A stretch of DNA of 9,111 nucleotides. Origin: Candidatus Peregrinibacteria bacterium. GTDB taxonomy: Bacteria > Patescibacteriota > Gracilibacteria > UM-FILTER-43-11. Within the stretch, counting starts at the first letter, position 1; each line of letters begins with the position of its first letter. Shown here one piece after another: positions 1 through 6,652 of the stretch. The notes beneath the pieces are model-generated. The model was not told where the DNA came from. It worked only from the letters and a program-made list of their open reading frames with translations, and did not search any database. The stretch spans positions 1-9,111 of the forward strand of contig JACRIF010000133.1 of NCBI GenBank assembly GCA_016220125.1. Reading direction: 5' to 3'. The position numbers and the translations under genes are program-made.

Positions 1-1
1 A

Positions 2-508
2 TTGTTCGAAAAACTGGGGGCCTATTTCAAGGCGACCAGTCCAATCTTGAAACAGACCCGCCAACGGGAATTGATGGAGGCGATCAAAGGACTCTTCGGC
101 GGCAAAAAGCCGGTGGCCGTGACGGAAGCAGTGGCTGAAAATCTGGAGGTGGAGGCGGAAAAGAAAGGCGTGCCCGCCAAAAAGCCGGCCAAGGCTCCAA
201 AACGAAAAAGGCGCGATTTCACGGGGTTTTTTGTCGAGGTGGACAGCTTTGTGGGATGGCTTTTGTGTTTTTACATCCTCTATTTCTTCATGGTCGATTT
301 CTCGTTCGAGAAAAAAATCGGCTTGAGCCCCGAATTCGCGGTCAAAACCCTGAAAACCCCCCTCCTGCTCAATGTCACGTTGCTTCTCCTTCTGCTCCAT
401 TTCATCCTCAGGATCCGAAACCTCCACTGTCGTGGCAACCCCGTGGCGAGCCTCTTCCTGTTTTTCTTCGGGGCAGGGATCTATATCCTGGCCATTGTGA
501 ATTTCTAG
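2..508 (+). CDS. Unrecognised three-helix integral membrane protein (5' end uncertain, may be partial)
   Basis: I do not recognise a family. The reading frame is open to the left window edge, so the protein may begin upstream; within the window possible starts are a TTG at 2 and an ATG at 74. Counted from position 2 (168 residues), residues 1-50 look soluble, residues 51-71 are a Lys/Ala/Pro/Arg-rich basic linker, and three hydrophobic segments follow at about 83-100, 120-137 and 149-167. The protein ends directly after the last helix. The basic stretch just before helix 1 suggests by the positive-inside rule that the N-terminal part is cytoplasmic. Stop is TAG. The next gene starts 77 bases downstream, behind what looks like its own promoter, so the two need not be co-transcribed. 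The coding call is supported by frame length and coherent helix pattern; the function is unknown. Confidence 0.7.
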   Translation: MFEKLGAYFKATSPILKQTRQRELMEAIKGLFGGKKPVAVTEAVAENLEVEAEKKGVPAKKPAKAPKRKRRDFTGFFVEVDSFVGWLLCFYILYFFMVDFSFEKKIGLSPEFAVKTLKTPLLLNVTLLLLLLHFILRIRNLHCRGNPVASLFLFFFGAGIYILAIVNF

Positions 509-520
509 CATGAAGGCCCC

Positions 521-549
521 TTGAGCTGGGGGGTCGGCTTTGGTACTAT
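521..549 (+). promoter_or_regulatory. Candidate sigma70-type promoter for the Cys-repeat gene
   Basis: TTGAGC (521-526), a 17-base spacer, then TACTAT (544-549) preceded by TG one base upstream (extended -10). Each hexamer matches the consensus at only 4 of 6 positions; the exact spacing and TGn are the main support. A start near 556 would give a leader of about 30 bases before the ATG at 586. An alternative -10, TAAAAT at 573-578, has no partner -35 and would give an almost leaderless mRNA. Inference only. Confidence 0.4.
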
Positions 550-585
550 GAGTGGGAATTTCGATTACACCCTAAAATAAAAAAT

Positions 586-1557
586 ATGCGTTCGCAAAAG
601 GGAACCGCGCTGACCTGGGTCGTATTTGCCACACTGACAGTGGTTGCTTTTGCGGCGCTTTGGGCGATCCAAAACAAGCCCAAGGCCCCTGTGGTCCCCA
701 TTGAAAAAGCCGAGGAAACCCCAAAGAAGCCTTTCAAGGGCTTTGCCAAGGAGGCGCTGACACCGGAGAAGCAGGCGGAATTGGACAACGAGGCGCTGAA
801 CGCCGCCCTTCGCAGCGGAGCGGGTTGCGAGGCGATCCAATTCGACGAAGTGATGCGTCAGCGGTGTCTGGACACCCAGGCCTACGACATCGCGCTCAGG
901 AATTTGGATGAAAAGCGTTGCGCGGAAATCAAGGACACCGCGATGCGGTCCGACTGTTTGGATCGCGTGTACTCGGCCCTCTCCGGTCAAAGCCTCGACT
1001 TGGCGCTGTGCGACAAAATCGGAAACGCCGAATTGAAGCAACAATGCAAGGACCGCATCCAGGCCTCCATGGGCCGATCCGCCACCTCGGCCAAGGATTG
1101 CGAAGGCATTGTGGATCAGGGGTTGAGGCAGGGCTGCCTCGACGATTTCATGTTGGCGAGCAGTGTTCAGAACCTCAATCTGGAAAGCTGCGGCTCCATC
1201 CAAAACTCCGATCTCAAATCACGATGCTCCCAAACCGTGACGAAAAATCTGCAGGTGATCGAACTGGGCAAGAACCAGATGGTTCGCCAGTACCAGGGCA
1301 CCCAAGCCACGCTGGCGGGATGCGCCGATCAAGGGTGCAGGGACGAGGCCAACTTCAACTTGGCGGGTGAAAAGAAGGATCTGGCCTATTGCAATGCGAT
1401 CGTGGATCCGGCCTTGGAGAAAAATTGCGTCGAAACCCAAGGGGCCGCGATCAACAAATACTATATGAGGCTTGCCACGGCGAAAAAGGATGCGACGCTG
1501 TGCACCAGGATTTTGGATGCGGAGCTGAGAACCTCCTGTCAGACATTTGACCGATAA
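586..1557 (+). CDS. Membrane-anchored protein of tandem 30-residue cysteine-pair repeats
   Basis: A 323-residue protein with no family I can name. Residues 9-28 form one hydrophobic helix after a short basic N-terminus, with no cleavage or lipobox motif, so it is probably an N-terminal anchor with the rest outside the membrane. A Lys/Pro/Glu-rich linker (about 29-66) leads into eight cysteine pairs: 81/94, 112/124, 142/154, 172/184, 202/214, 246/251, 269/281 and 306/318. All 16 cysteines of the protein are in these pairs. Six pairs are spaced C-x11-C, one C-x12-C and one is short (C-x4-C). The four central repeats are exactly 30 residues apart. The repeat reads roughly C-x2-I-x5-[LM]-[KR]-x2-C-x, followed by a predicted amphipathic helix, which suggests a disulfide-stapled helical solenoid. 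This is reminiscent of, but not the same spacing as, cysteine-rich Sel1-type repeats. ATG at 586 has an A-rich upstream and no Shine-Dalgarno. The gene lies 37 bases before the giant exported protein, so a shared envelope role is plausible. Confidence 0.85.
   Translation: MRSQKGTALTWVVFATLTVVAFAALWAIQNKPKAPVVPIEKAEETPKKPFKGFAKEALTPEKQAELDNEALNAALRSGAGCEAIQFDEVMRQRCLDTQAYDIALRNLDEKRCAEIKDTAMRSDCLDRVYSALSGQSLDLALCDKIGNAELKQQCKDRIQASMGRSATSAKDCEGIVDQGLRQGCLDDFMLASSVQNLNLESCGSIQNSDLKSRCSQTVTKNLQVIELGKNQMVRQYQGTQATLAGCADQGCRDEANFNLAGEKKDLAYCNAIVDPALEKNCVETQGAAINKYYMRLATAKKDATLCTRILDAELRTSCQTFDR
826..1539 (+). repeat. Protein-level tandem array of eight cysteine-pair units
   Basis: This spans the first to the last cysteine codon of the array inside the 586-1557 gene. 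Cys residues at 112, 142, 172 and 202 fall at an exact 30-residue period, with partner cysteines at 124, 154, 184 and 214. The flanking units are less regular (31, 44, 23 and 37 residues between first cysteines), and the sixth unit is shortened. The repetition is clear in the protein, but I see no obvious long DNA identity between units, so the duplications appear old. Confidence 0.85.
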
Positions 1558-1577
1558 AAAGATTTAAATCGTATATC
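1547..1577 (+). promoter_or_regulatory. Weak candidate promoter for the giant exported protein
   Basis: TTGACC (1547-1552, 5 of 6 to the -35 consensus) overlaps the end of the upstream gene, and TATATC (1572-1577, 4 of 6) follows after a long 19-base spacer. The spacer contains a perfect 10-bp palindrome, GATTTAAATC (1561-1570). Predicted start near 1584, only about 11 bases before the ATG at 1595. Read-through from the upstream gene is equally possible, because no terminator separates the two. Confidence 0.3.
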
Positions 1578-1594
1578 CAATTTCGATTCTCCAA

Positions 1595-4500
1595 ATGATG
1601 AAAACCAAATTCGCGATCCCGGCCCTGTCCCTTCTATCCCTGTTCCTCATGTCGGGGCATGCGCTTGCCGCCGACACCAGCGTTCCGATCACCGGAACAG
1701 CCTTCGGAGACAAGATAGGACTCCTTCATTTCGACTACGCGACAGCGGTGCGCCCCAGCGCGAACGCGCAATTCGACCAACCCTCCTACTATGTGGGTCC
1801 CACCAAGCAGTTCTACATTTCACCTCAGGACCCCGCCTTCACCGGCCCCGGCGCGGACACCGTGACGGCCCGGGTCGGGACGCAAAAAACCATCGACTGC
1901 GACACGACCAGTTGCCGCCTACGCGGTTTTGTGTGGAGCGACACCATCGGCTGGATGGCCTTGGACGGCGATGCGATCAATGACGCGGTGGACACGGCCA
2001 CGGGCTTCGCGGGACTTGACGACTCCGTGGGCGACCCGTACCCAAGCTCCTTCTATCCGCGCATCAAGAAATCGGGAGCCATGGTGGGGTTTGCCTGGAA
2101 CCAATATACGGGCTGGGTCGATCTCGCCTCTGATAATAATCTCGGCACCACCACTGCGGCGGCGAGCCAAACAACCTCCGATTGGGGCGCGTGGCTTGAA
2201 GCCTCCGCAACTCCGCTGGTGGTCGGAGGAGAGCCGATCGGAAGGCCCTTTCATGGCTATATTTGGTCCGAGAAATTGGGATGGATCAAATTGGGCATCG
2301 AGAACAATGAGTTCGCCTTTGATTTTCAAGCCTACACGAACTGGGTTCCCGACGACACCTCCCCGATTGTGCTGAGCCCCGACAAGGCCTGGTTCGCCGT
2401 GGGCGTCAACACGGGCTATGTTGCGCCGACCTTGCCGGCGGAACCGGGCCCCAACCCGACCACCATCGGCTGGAAGGGGTTTGCGATCGACCCCGAATCC
2501 GGAGCGAACAAGGTGAACTCCAAAATCAGGATCGAGAAAATTCCCGGCGAGACGGATCCAAGCTGCCCCTTGACCCCCCAAGACCAGGACATCACGTTGT
2601 CCGGATCCTTGGCCGACCCCTACACCGTGGATCTGACCATTCCCGTGCTAGGGAATGTGAACAATGTCGAATTGGGTTATTGCAAATACAAGCTCACCGC
2701 CAAAATCCTGAATGGGGGCGCCAATTTGCCCACCTATATAGGAGACACCTTCGTCCCTGTGGCGCCCGCCCCCGCGCCGGACCCCTCCCAGCTCATCAAA
2801 CCCAATGGGATTATTTTTTATGTGCGCGCGGGCAATCCTGATATCAAGATGTCGAAGGTCACCCCGTCCATTCCGGGCAACCCCCCAAGCGCCCTGGCCG
2901 ATGGAAAGGAGGCGTTCGGCTATAAAATCGACCTCAAGGACGTCGCCGGGAATCCGATCCGGGATATCCACTGTGGCGCGCCCTACACCGATGTGGGCAA
3001 CCCCCAATATCAGGAGGATGCGTGCCCGAATCGCGAAGTGACGATGACCGCCGAACTGACCAATACCATGTTGTACGACCTGACCCAATCGGCCCCCGCT
3101 TCACCCTACCCAACCCCGATTCGGGCAAGCGACAGCAATCCCGGGGCGACCGGCATCCCCCTGCTCAACACCGACGGCTCGATCGAAGTGGCGTTCAGGG
3201 CGCTTGCCTACAACATCGAGGTCGCCTCTTATGCGCCCACTTCCAGCTATTCCGTCTCAAGCCCCTCCATCCCCATCAGCAAGAAATTTTTGGTGGATCA
3301 GTTCGACTATCAAATCGACAACGTTTCGCCGTTGCCCGCGACCACCTCCGTTTTCGCGGGTCCGGCTCCTTACACGACGGCTTCACCCCTCAATCCCGAC
3401 CCCAACTCCGTGGTTCCCGCCTATGTGATCGACCAAGCCAACACGGCCATGCCCGCGAACGGGCTCACGCCAACGCCGTACATCGATTTGACGGGAGGCG
3501 ACCCCCAATCCGTTGCGGGCACCATTCAATCCGGGGACCCGACCACGTTCACCAAGCCGAGCAATATCGCGTTTTCACCCGCGGTCACCACGGCGAACGC
3601 CGAAATCGATTCGGGAGGCCAAAAAAATATCCTGACCAATGGCGTTCCGGCAGATCTTCAATTCAAATTGCTCAATTTCAGTTCCAAGGCCATCGCGTCG
3701 GGGGTGGGCAACGGAGGGCTTTCGATTGATAGCATTTTCCGATACGGCCCCGCCTCCAACGCCTTCGCGTCGCTGATGGAAACCCACCGCATCATCGAGG
3801 GGGTGAACCCCGAGGACGCGGAATTGGCGTGGAGCGACCCGCTCGAGGGGACAACCCGCTACGAGCTGTACGATGGCGCTTGCTACCAACTGGATTGCGC
3901 TCCCGACGCGGCCCCCTGCGAACGGGCATGCGATGCGTTCAATTCGCCATTCAGGGGCTACTACCAGCAATACCACCTGGGTGAGGATTTCTGCTATGAC
4001 GCGGATGTCTCCGACACATGTGTTCCGCCAAACACGATCAAGTCAGATGGTACCTATGCGATCAACGGCGTGTTCAGCATCCCGCAGGAGTACGCCCCGC
4101 TGTCGACCGATCCCCTGACAGGCAAAAAAACCTATCCGGAGGGCAGGATCGATCGAAGCGATCTGGCGGCCCTCGAACTCGGGGGAACCGATCCGCTCGC
4201 TCCCGCACTGCCGATTTCCATCGGGGAAGGGATCCGCTTCACACCCGAGAAATTCGTGTCGGCCACGGTCACGGGAGCGGAATTAGAATTATTGCAGGAC
4301 ATTGCCTACCGCTACGCGGGCCAGCCCATCGCCTCGGTGTACACGAATCAGCTGAAAAACGGTCTCAAGGTGCTCGACATCGGCTTGCAGGCCAAGGGAA
4401 CCGTCTCCGGCCCGCAAATCGTGACGGATCGCAAATTCGACACCGTGGGCAGCGAAAGCACGAAGAAGCTTCAGGAGCAGATTCGCCGGAACGTGGCCCA

Positions 4501-5389
4501 AATGATCTCGGGCATGGATCGCACCGGTTGCACACTGGCGACCGGCGAAACCGTGATCGACGCCTTCGACACCGCGGGCAACTGCTACCTGTACGATGCC
4601 GCGAACCAGACGGGCTTTAAATACTACGAAGGAGGCCCCGGCAGCACGCTCGTATTGAGCAAAGGTGCGGCGGGAACGATCCTGGCCCCCGGTTTCCAGT
4701 ACACGGTCATCGTGAAGGGCGGGGCCAACATTTCCATCCTGAACGATATCGCCTATCCGTCGCCAATCGACTTCCCCCGCTCATCACTGGGTCTGATCCT
4801 CATCGCGGATGAGATCGGCAAGGGTTCCAATGTCTACGTCTCGCCCGAAATCACCAACCTGGTGGGTACGCTCTATGCCGAAGGCAGCCTGATTAGCCGA
4901 AATAGCTCCGGCCAATTGTATTACGGAGGCAGCGCCGGAAACGTCCAGGAGCTCAAAAACCAACTCTACTGGCAAGGCAGCATCGCCTCGCGCAACACGA
5001 TTGGCGGAGCGGGCATCAAAAAAGTGCCCGATGGCATTGCCTGCGAGCCGGGCGACACCCAGATCGAATGCGCCCAGCGCTACGACTTGGACTACCTGCG
5101 CCGCTTCACCGCCATTGTGGATGCGACGACGGGCGACAGCTCCATCGCGAACGACGGCAAATTCAGCGGAGGCGGTTGCTGCGGAACCGTCGATTGCGGC
5201 GCCTCGGGCGGCACCTGCCAACTGGGAACGCTGCCCTCCATCGTCAAACTGCTGGGCGACGGCAAAATCAACAAGGATGCGTCGGAGCTTTCCACCACCT
5301 ACATCGAACGCGAGCCGCGCGCGGCCGCCAATCCCCCGCCGGGCTTCACGGTCAGTGGCGGACAGGAAACCACCCAAACGATTCGATAG
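1595..5389 (+). CDS. Giant secreted surface protein with W-S-x-x-I-G-W repeats
   Basis: A 1264-residue exported protein of unknown exact function, probably surface or cell-wall associated. Residues 1-25 are a Sec signal peptide with a type I site (A23-L24-A25, cleaved before A26); no lipobox Cys is present. Three repeats of G-[FY]-x-W-[SN]-x2-x-G-W-[MVI]-x-L start at residues 111, 165 and 221, with a remnant I-G-W at 291-293. Similar aromatic repeats recur, from memory, in surface proteins of CPR bacteria. A long middle part, rich in Pro, Thr, Ser and Asn, looks like beta-sandwich or adhesin-type domains, with a Pro/Ala linker near 390. Near 1090-1138 lies a conserved-looking module (G-T-L-Y-A-E-G then N-Q-L-Y-W-Q-G-S). 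The tail has a Gly/Cys cluster (C1195, C1196, C1201, C1208) and no transmembrane helix or LPXTG-like signal. It has 20 cysteines in all, mostly close pairs, suggesting disulfides. ATG at 1595 and at 1598 are equally possible starts; neither has a Shine-Dalgarno. Confidence 0.85.
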   Translation: MMKTKFAIPALSLLSLFLMSGHALAADTSVPITGTAFGDKIGLLHFDYATAVRPSANAQFDQPSYYVGPTKQFYISPQDPAFTGPGADTVTARVGTQKTIDCDTTSCRLRGFVWSDTIGWMALDGDAINDAVDTATGFAGLDDSVGDPYPSSFYPRIKKSGAMVGFAWNQYTGWVDLASDNNLGTTTAAASQTTSDWGAWLEASATPLVVGGEPIGRPFHGYIWSEKLGWIKLGIENNEFAFDFQAYTNWVPDDTSPIVLSPDKAWFAVGVNTGYVAPTLPAEPGPNPTTIGWKGFAIDPESGANKVNSKIRIEKIPGETDPSCPLTPQDQDITLSGSLADPYTVDLTIPVLGNVNNVELGYCKYKLTAKILNGGANLPTYIGDTFVPVAPAPAPDPSQLIKPNGIIFYVRAGNPDIKMSKVTPSIPGNPPSALADGKEAFGYKIDLKDVAGNPIRDIHCGAPYTDVGNPQYQEDACPNREVTMTAELTNTMLYDLTQSAPASPYPTPIRASDSNPGATGIPLLNTDGSIEVAFRALAYNIEVASYAPTSSYSVSSPSIPISKKFLVDQFDYQIDNVSPLPATTSVFAGPAPYTTASPLNPDPNSVVPAYVIDQANTAMPANGLTPTPYIDLTGGDPQSVAGTIQSGDPTTFTKPSNIAFSPAVTTANAEIDSGGQKNILTNGVPADLQFKLLNFSSKAIASGVGNGGLSIDSIFRYGPASNAFASLMETHRIIEGVNPEDAELAWSDPLEGTTRYELYDGACYQLDCAPDAAPCERACDAFNSPFRGYYQQYHLGEDFCYDADVSDTCVPPNTIKSDGTYAINGVFSIPQEYAPLSTDPLTGKKTYPEGRIDRSDLAALELGGTDPLAPALPISIGEGIRFTPEKFVSATVTGAELELLQDIAYRYAGQPIASVYTNQLKNGLKVLDIGLQAKGTVSGPQIVTDRKFDTVGSESTKKLQEQIRRNVAQMISGMDRTGCTLATGETVIDAFDTAGNCYLYDAANQTGFKYYEGGPGSTLVLSKGAAGTILAPGFQYTVIVKGGANISILNDIAYPSPIDFPRSSLGLILIADEIGKGSNVYVSPEITNLVGTLYAEGSLISRNSSGQLYYGGSAGNVQELKNQLYWQGSIASRNTIGGAGIKKVPDGIACEPGDTQIECAQRYDLDYLRRFTAIVDATTGDSSIANDGKFSGGGCCGTVDCGASGGTCQLGTLPSIVKLLGDGKINKDASELSTTYIEREPRAAANPPPGFTVSGGQETTQTIR
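1925..2299 (+). repeat. Three protein-level G-[FY]-x-W-[SN]-x2-x-G-W repeats
   Basis: The motif starts at residues 111 (GFVWSDTIGW), 165 (GFAWNQYTGW) and 221 (GYIWSEKLGW) of the giant protein, spaced 54 and 56 residues. Each is followed by [MVI]-x-L and then an acidic or polar turn. The regular spacing suggests three copies of a small beta-rich domain, each with two invariant tryptophans. An I-G-W at 291-293 could be a decayed fourth copy. Confidence 0.75.
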
Positions 5390-5398
5390 AATAATTGT

Positions 5399-5430
5399 CC
5401 GTAGCGGCGTAAGATCTTACGCCGCTACGG
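5399..5430 (+). repeat. Perfect 32-bp palindrome, REP-like element or terminator
   Basis: CCGTAGCGGCGTAAGA is followed directly by its exact reverse complement, centred on AGATCT. As RNA it forms a 14-bp GC-rich stem with a GATC loop. It starts 10 bases after the stop codon of the giant gene and ends 15 bases before the lgt start. The following TTTCATT is only a weak U-tract, so it could be a bidirectional terminator, but the perfect symmetry and the GTAGCGGCG arm resemble dispersed intergenic palindromes known in several bacterial groups. Only one copy occurs in this window. A possible -10 (TAGAAT, 5387-5392) would place a start at the first base of the hairpin, but I see no matching -35. 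Confidence 0.8.
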
Positions 5431-5445
5431 TTTCATTGGTATTCA

Positions 5446-6210
5446 ATGTACGAAATCCTCTTCCAATACGGCTCTGTCACCCTGACCACCTTCAACGCCC
5501 TTTTGGTGGTTGGCTTCCTGATGGGCTCCGTGTTCATGGTGCGCTTCGCCCAATTCAAAAAACTCAGCCTGCGCTTTCTGGTCAACCGCCTCTTTTGGTT
5601 TGTGCCGGCCGCGCTTCTCGGGGGACGCTTGGCGTACCTGGCAGAGCATTTCGACTTCTACGCCCACTCGCCCCTGAGCATGTTGTACGTGTGGGATGGA
5701 GGCTACAGCGCCTTCGGGGTCTTTTACATGACCATGGGGCTCTTGGCCTATTTCTGCCACAGGGACCATGAGGATTTCTGGGCCTGGCTGGACGCCTTCG
5801 TGCTGGCGGGGCTGGTCGGCCTTTTCTTCATCCACCTGGGGCATTTCTTCGGGGGAACCGAATACGGCAGGCCGACCGACCTCCCGTGGGGAATTGCGTT
5901 CGACACGTTCAATATCCCCTTCCTGACCCCCCTGCACCCCGCCCAGCTTTATTCGGCGCTGGCGACGTTCGCGGTGTTCAATGTCGGAATGTTGACGGCG
6001 AAACGCACCCATCTGGTGGGGGTGGCAGGCACGTTGGTGATTATGCTATACTCGCTGAGCGCCTTCGGAATCGATTTTTTCCACGGGGAACCTTCCATGG
6101 TGGTCAAAATCAGCCACGGGGTGATCGCCTCGCTTGGATTCATCTTCCACATCCACTGCACCCACCGAAAATTGCTGTCCGGTCAACATTTACCCCCCTC
6201 CAATGTCTGA
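5446..6210 (+). CDS. lgt: Divergent prolipoprotein diacylglyceryl transferase (Lgt family)
   Basis: Lgt transfers diacylglycerol from phosphatidylglycerol to the lipobox cysteine of prelipoproteins in the cytoplasmic membrane. This 254-residue protein has the usual length, about seven hydrophobic segments and the family landmarks in order: G-G-R-L-A-Y (59-64), W-D-G-G-Y-S (83-88), G-x-E/Y-G-R-P-T-D-L-P-W-G region (132-149), H-P-A-Q-L-Y (164-169) and I-D-F-F-H (209-213). By eye alignment several residues known to matter in E. coli Lgt are changed: the position of H103 is Phe90, R143 is His130, N146 is His133 and R239 is about Ala206; E243 is Asp210. The enzyme may be a lineage-specific active variant or may have another role. 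ATG at 5446 follows the 32-bp palindrome and has no Shine-Dalgarno. It ends in TGA at 6208-6210, overlapping the next gene by 8 bases, so the two are almost certainly co-transcribed. Neither exported protein upstream is a lipoprotein. Confidence 0.82.
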   Translation: MYEILFQYGSVTLTTFNALLVVGFLMGSVFMVRFAQFKKLSLRFLVNRLFWFVPAALLGGRLAYLAEHFDFYAHSPLSMLYVWDGGYSAFGVFYMTMGLLAYFCHRDHEDFWAWLDAFVLAGLVGLFFIHLGHFFGGTEYGRPTDLPWGIAFDTFNIPFLTPLHPAQLYSALATFAVFNVGMLTAKRTHLVGVAGTLVIMLYSLSAFGIDFFHGEPSMVVKISHGVIASLGFIFHIHCTHRKLLSGQHLPPSNV

Positions 6211-6640
6211 AAACGCATTTGATTCCTTGGCAAATTTGGATCTCGGCCGCTGGCTCGATTTGGTGACGGCGCCCTCGTTCAAATCCATCCAACTGGCGGT
6301 TGTGGTATACTTCGGTCTTTTGTGGCTCACCATCATCGTATGGGTGACCCGGGACGCCATCAACCGCAGCAACAGCCTCTTGTTCCAAGTCTTCGCCATC
6401 CTGCTCAACATTGTGTTCCCCATTCTTGGCATTCTGCTCTATCTCATCATCCGCCCCGGCAAAACGACGCTGGAGCGATACTACGAGGATTTGGAGCATC
6501 GGCTCATCCTCGACAGCATCCACGGAAAAACGGAAGAGGGGCAGGAATCCCCCCACAAGCAAACGCATCTGAAGAGGATCGCGAAAAAAGGTCTTAAAAA
6601 AGAGGTTGCCGAATCCGACGAAACCCCAAAATCCGCCTAA
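6203..6640 (+). CDS. Small two-helix membrane protein, PLDc_N-like hairpin
   Basis: A 145-residue protein with hydrophobic helices at about 30-49 and 59-84, the second running through F-P-I-L-G-I-L-L-Y into I-I-R-P-G-K, then an acidic/aromatic helix (E-R-Y-Y-E-D-L-E, 91-98) and a polar, Lys/Glu-rich cytoplasmic tail. The P-x-L-G-x-x-L-Y-x-x-x-R-P pattern resembles the phospholipase-D-nuclease N-terminal (PLDc_N) type membrane hairpin seen in small CPR proteins. Unlike some of those it has no C-terminal zinc-binding cysteines. There is no catalytic domain, so no enzymatic role is claimed. The start is the ATG at 6203, which overlaps the lgt stop (translational coupling likely). The frame is open farther upstream inside lgt, but that extension would only duplicate lgt DNA. 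The next gene follows after 12 bases. Confidence 0.75.
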   Translation: MSENAFDSLANLDLGRWLDLVTAPSFKSIQLAVVVYFGLLWLTIIVWVTRDAINRSNSLLFQVFAILLNIVFPILGILLYLIIRPGKTTLERYYEDLEHRLILDSIHGKTEEGQESPHKQTHLKRIAKKGLKKEVAESDETPKSA

Positions 6641-6652
6641 CCCCACCATCCC

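Noticed and set aside
513..536. GGCCCC/GGGGTC hairpin after the first gene as a terminator
   Set aside because: Only six pairs with one wobble, a nine-base loop and no T-run; it also overlaps the better-supported -35 element.
565..1203. Open frame of 212 residues on the - strand opposite the Cys-repeat gene
   Set aside because: The + strand reading has a membrane anchor and strict cysteine periodicity, which cannot arise by chance; the reverse reading has neither.
6134..6202. Upstream extension of the small two-helix protein into lgt
   Set aside because: It would overlap lgt by 77 bases and adds a Ser/Thr/Pro/Cys-rich stretch with no support; the ATG at 6203 at the lgt stop is the typical coupled start.
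6208..6210. Possible UGA recoding (glycine) at the end of lgt
   Set aside because: The TGA coincides with the start of the next gene, the Lgt has normal length there, and I found no in-frame TGA inside the conserved genes; the standard code fits.
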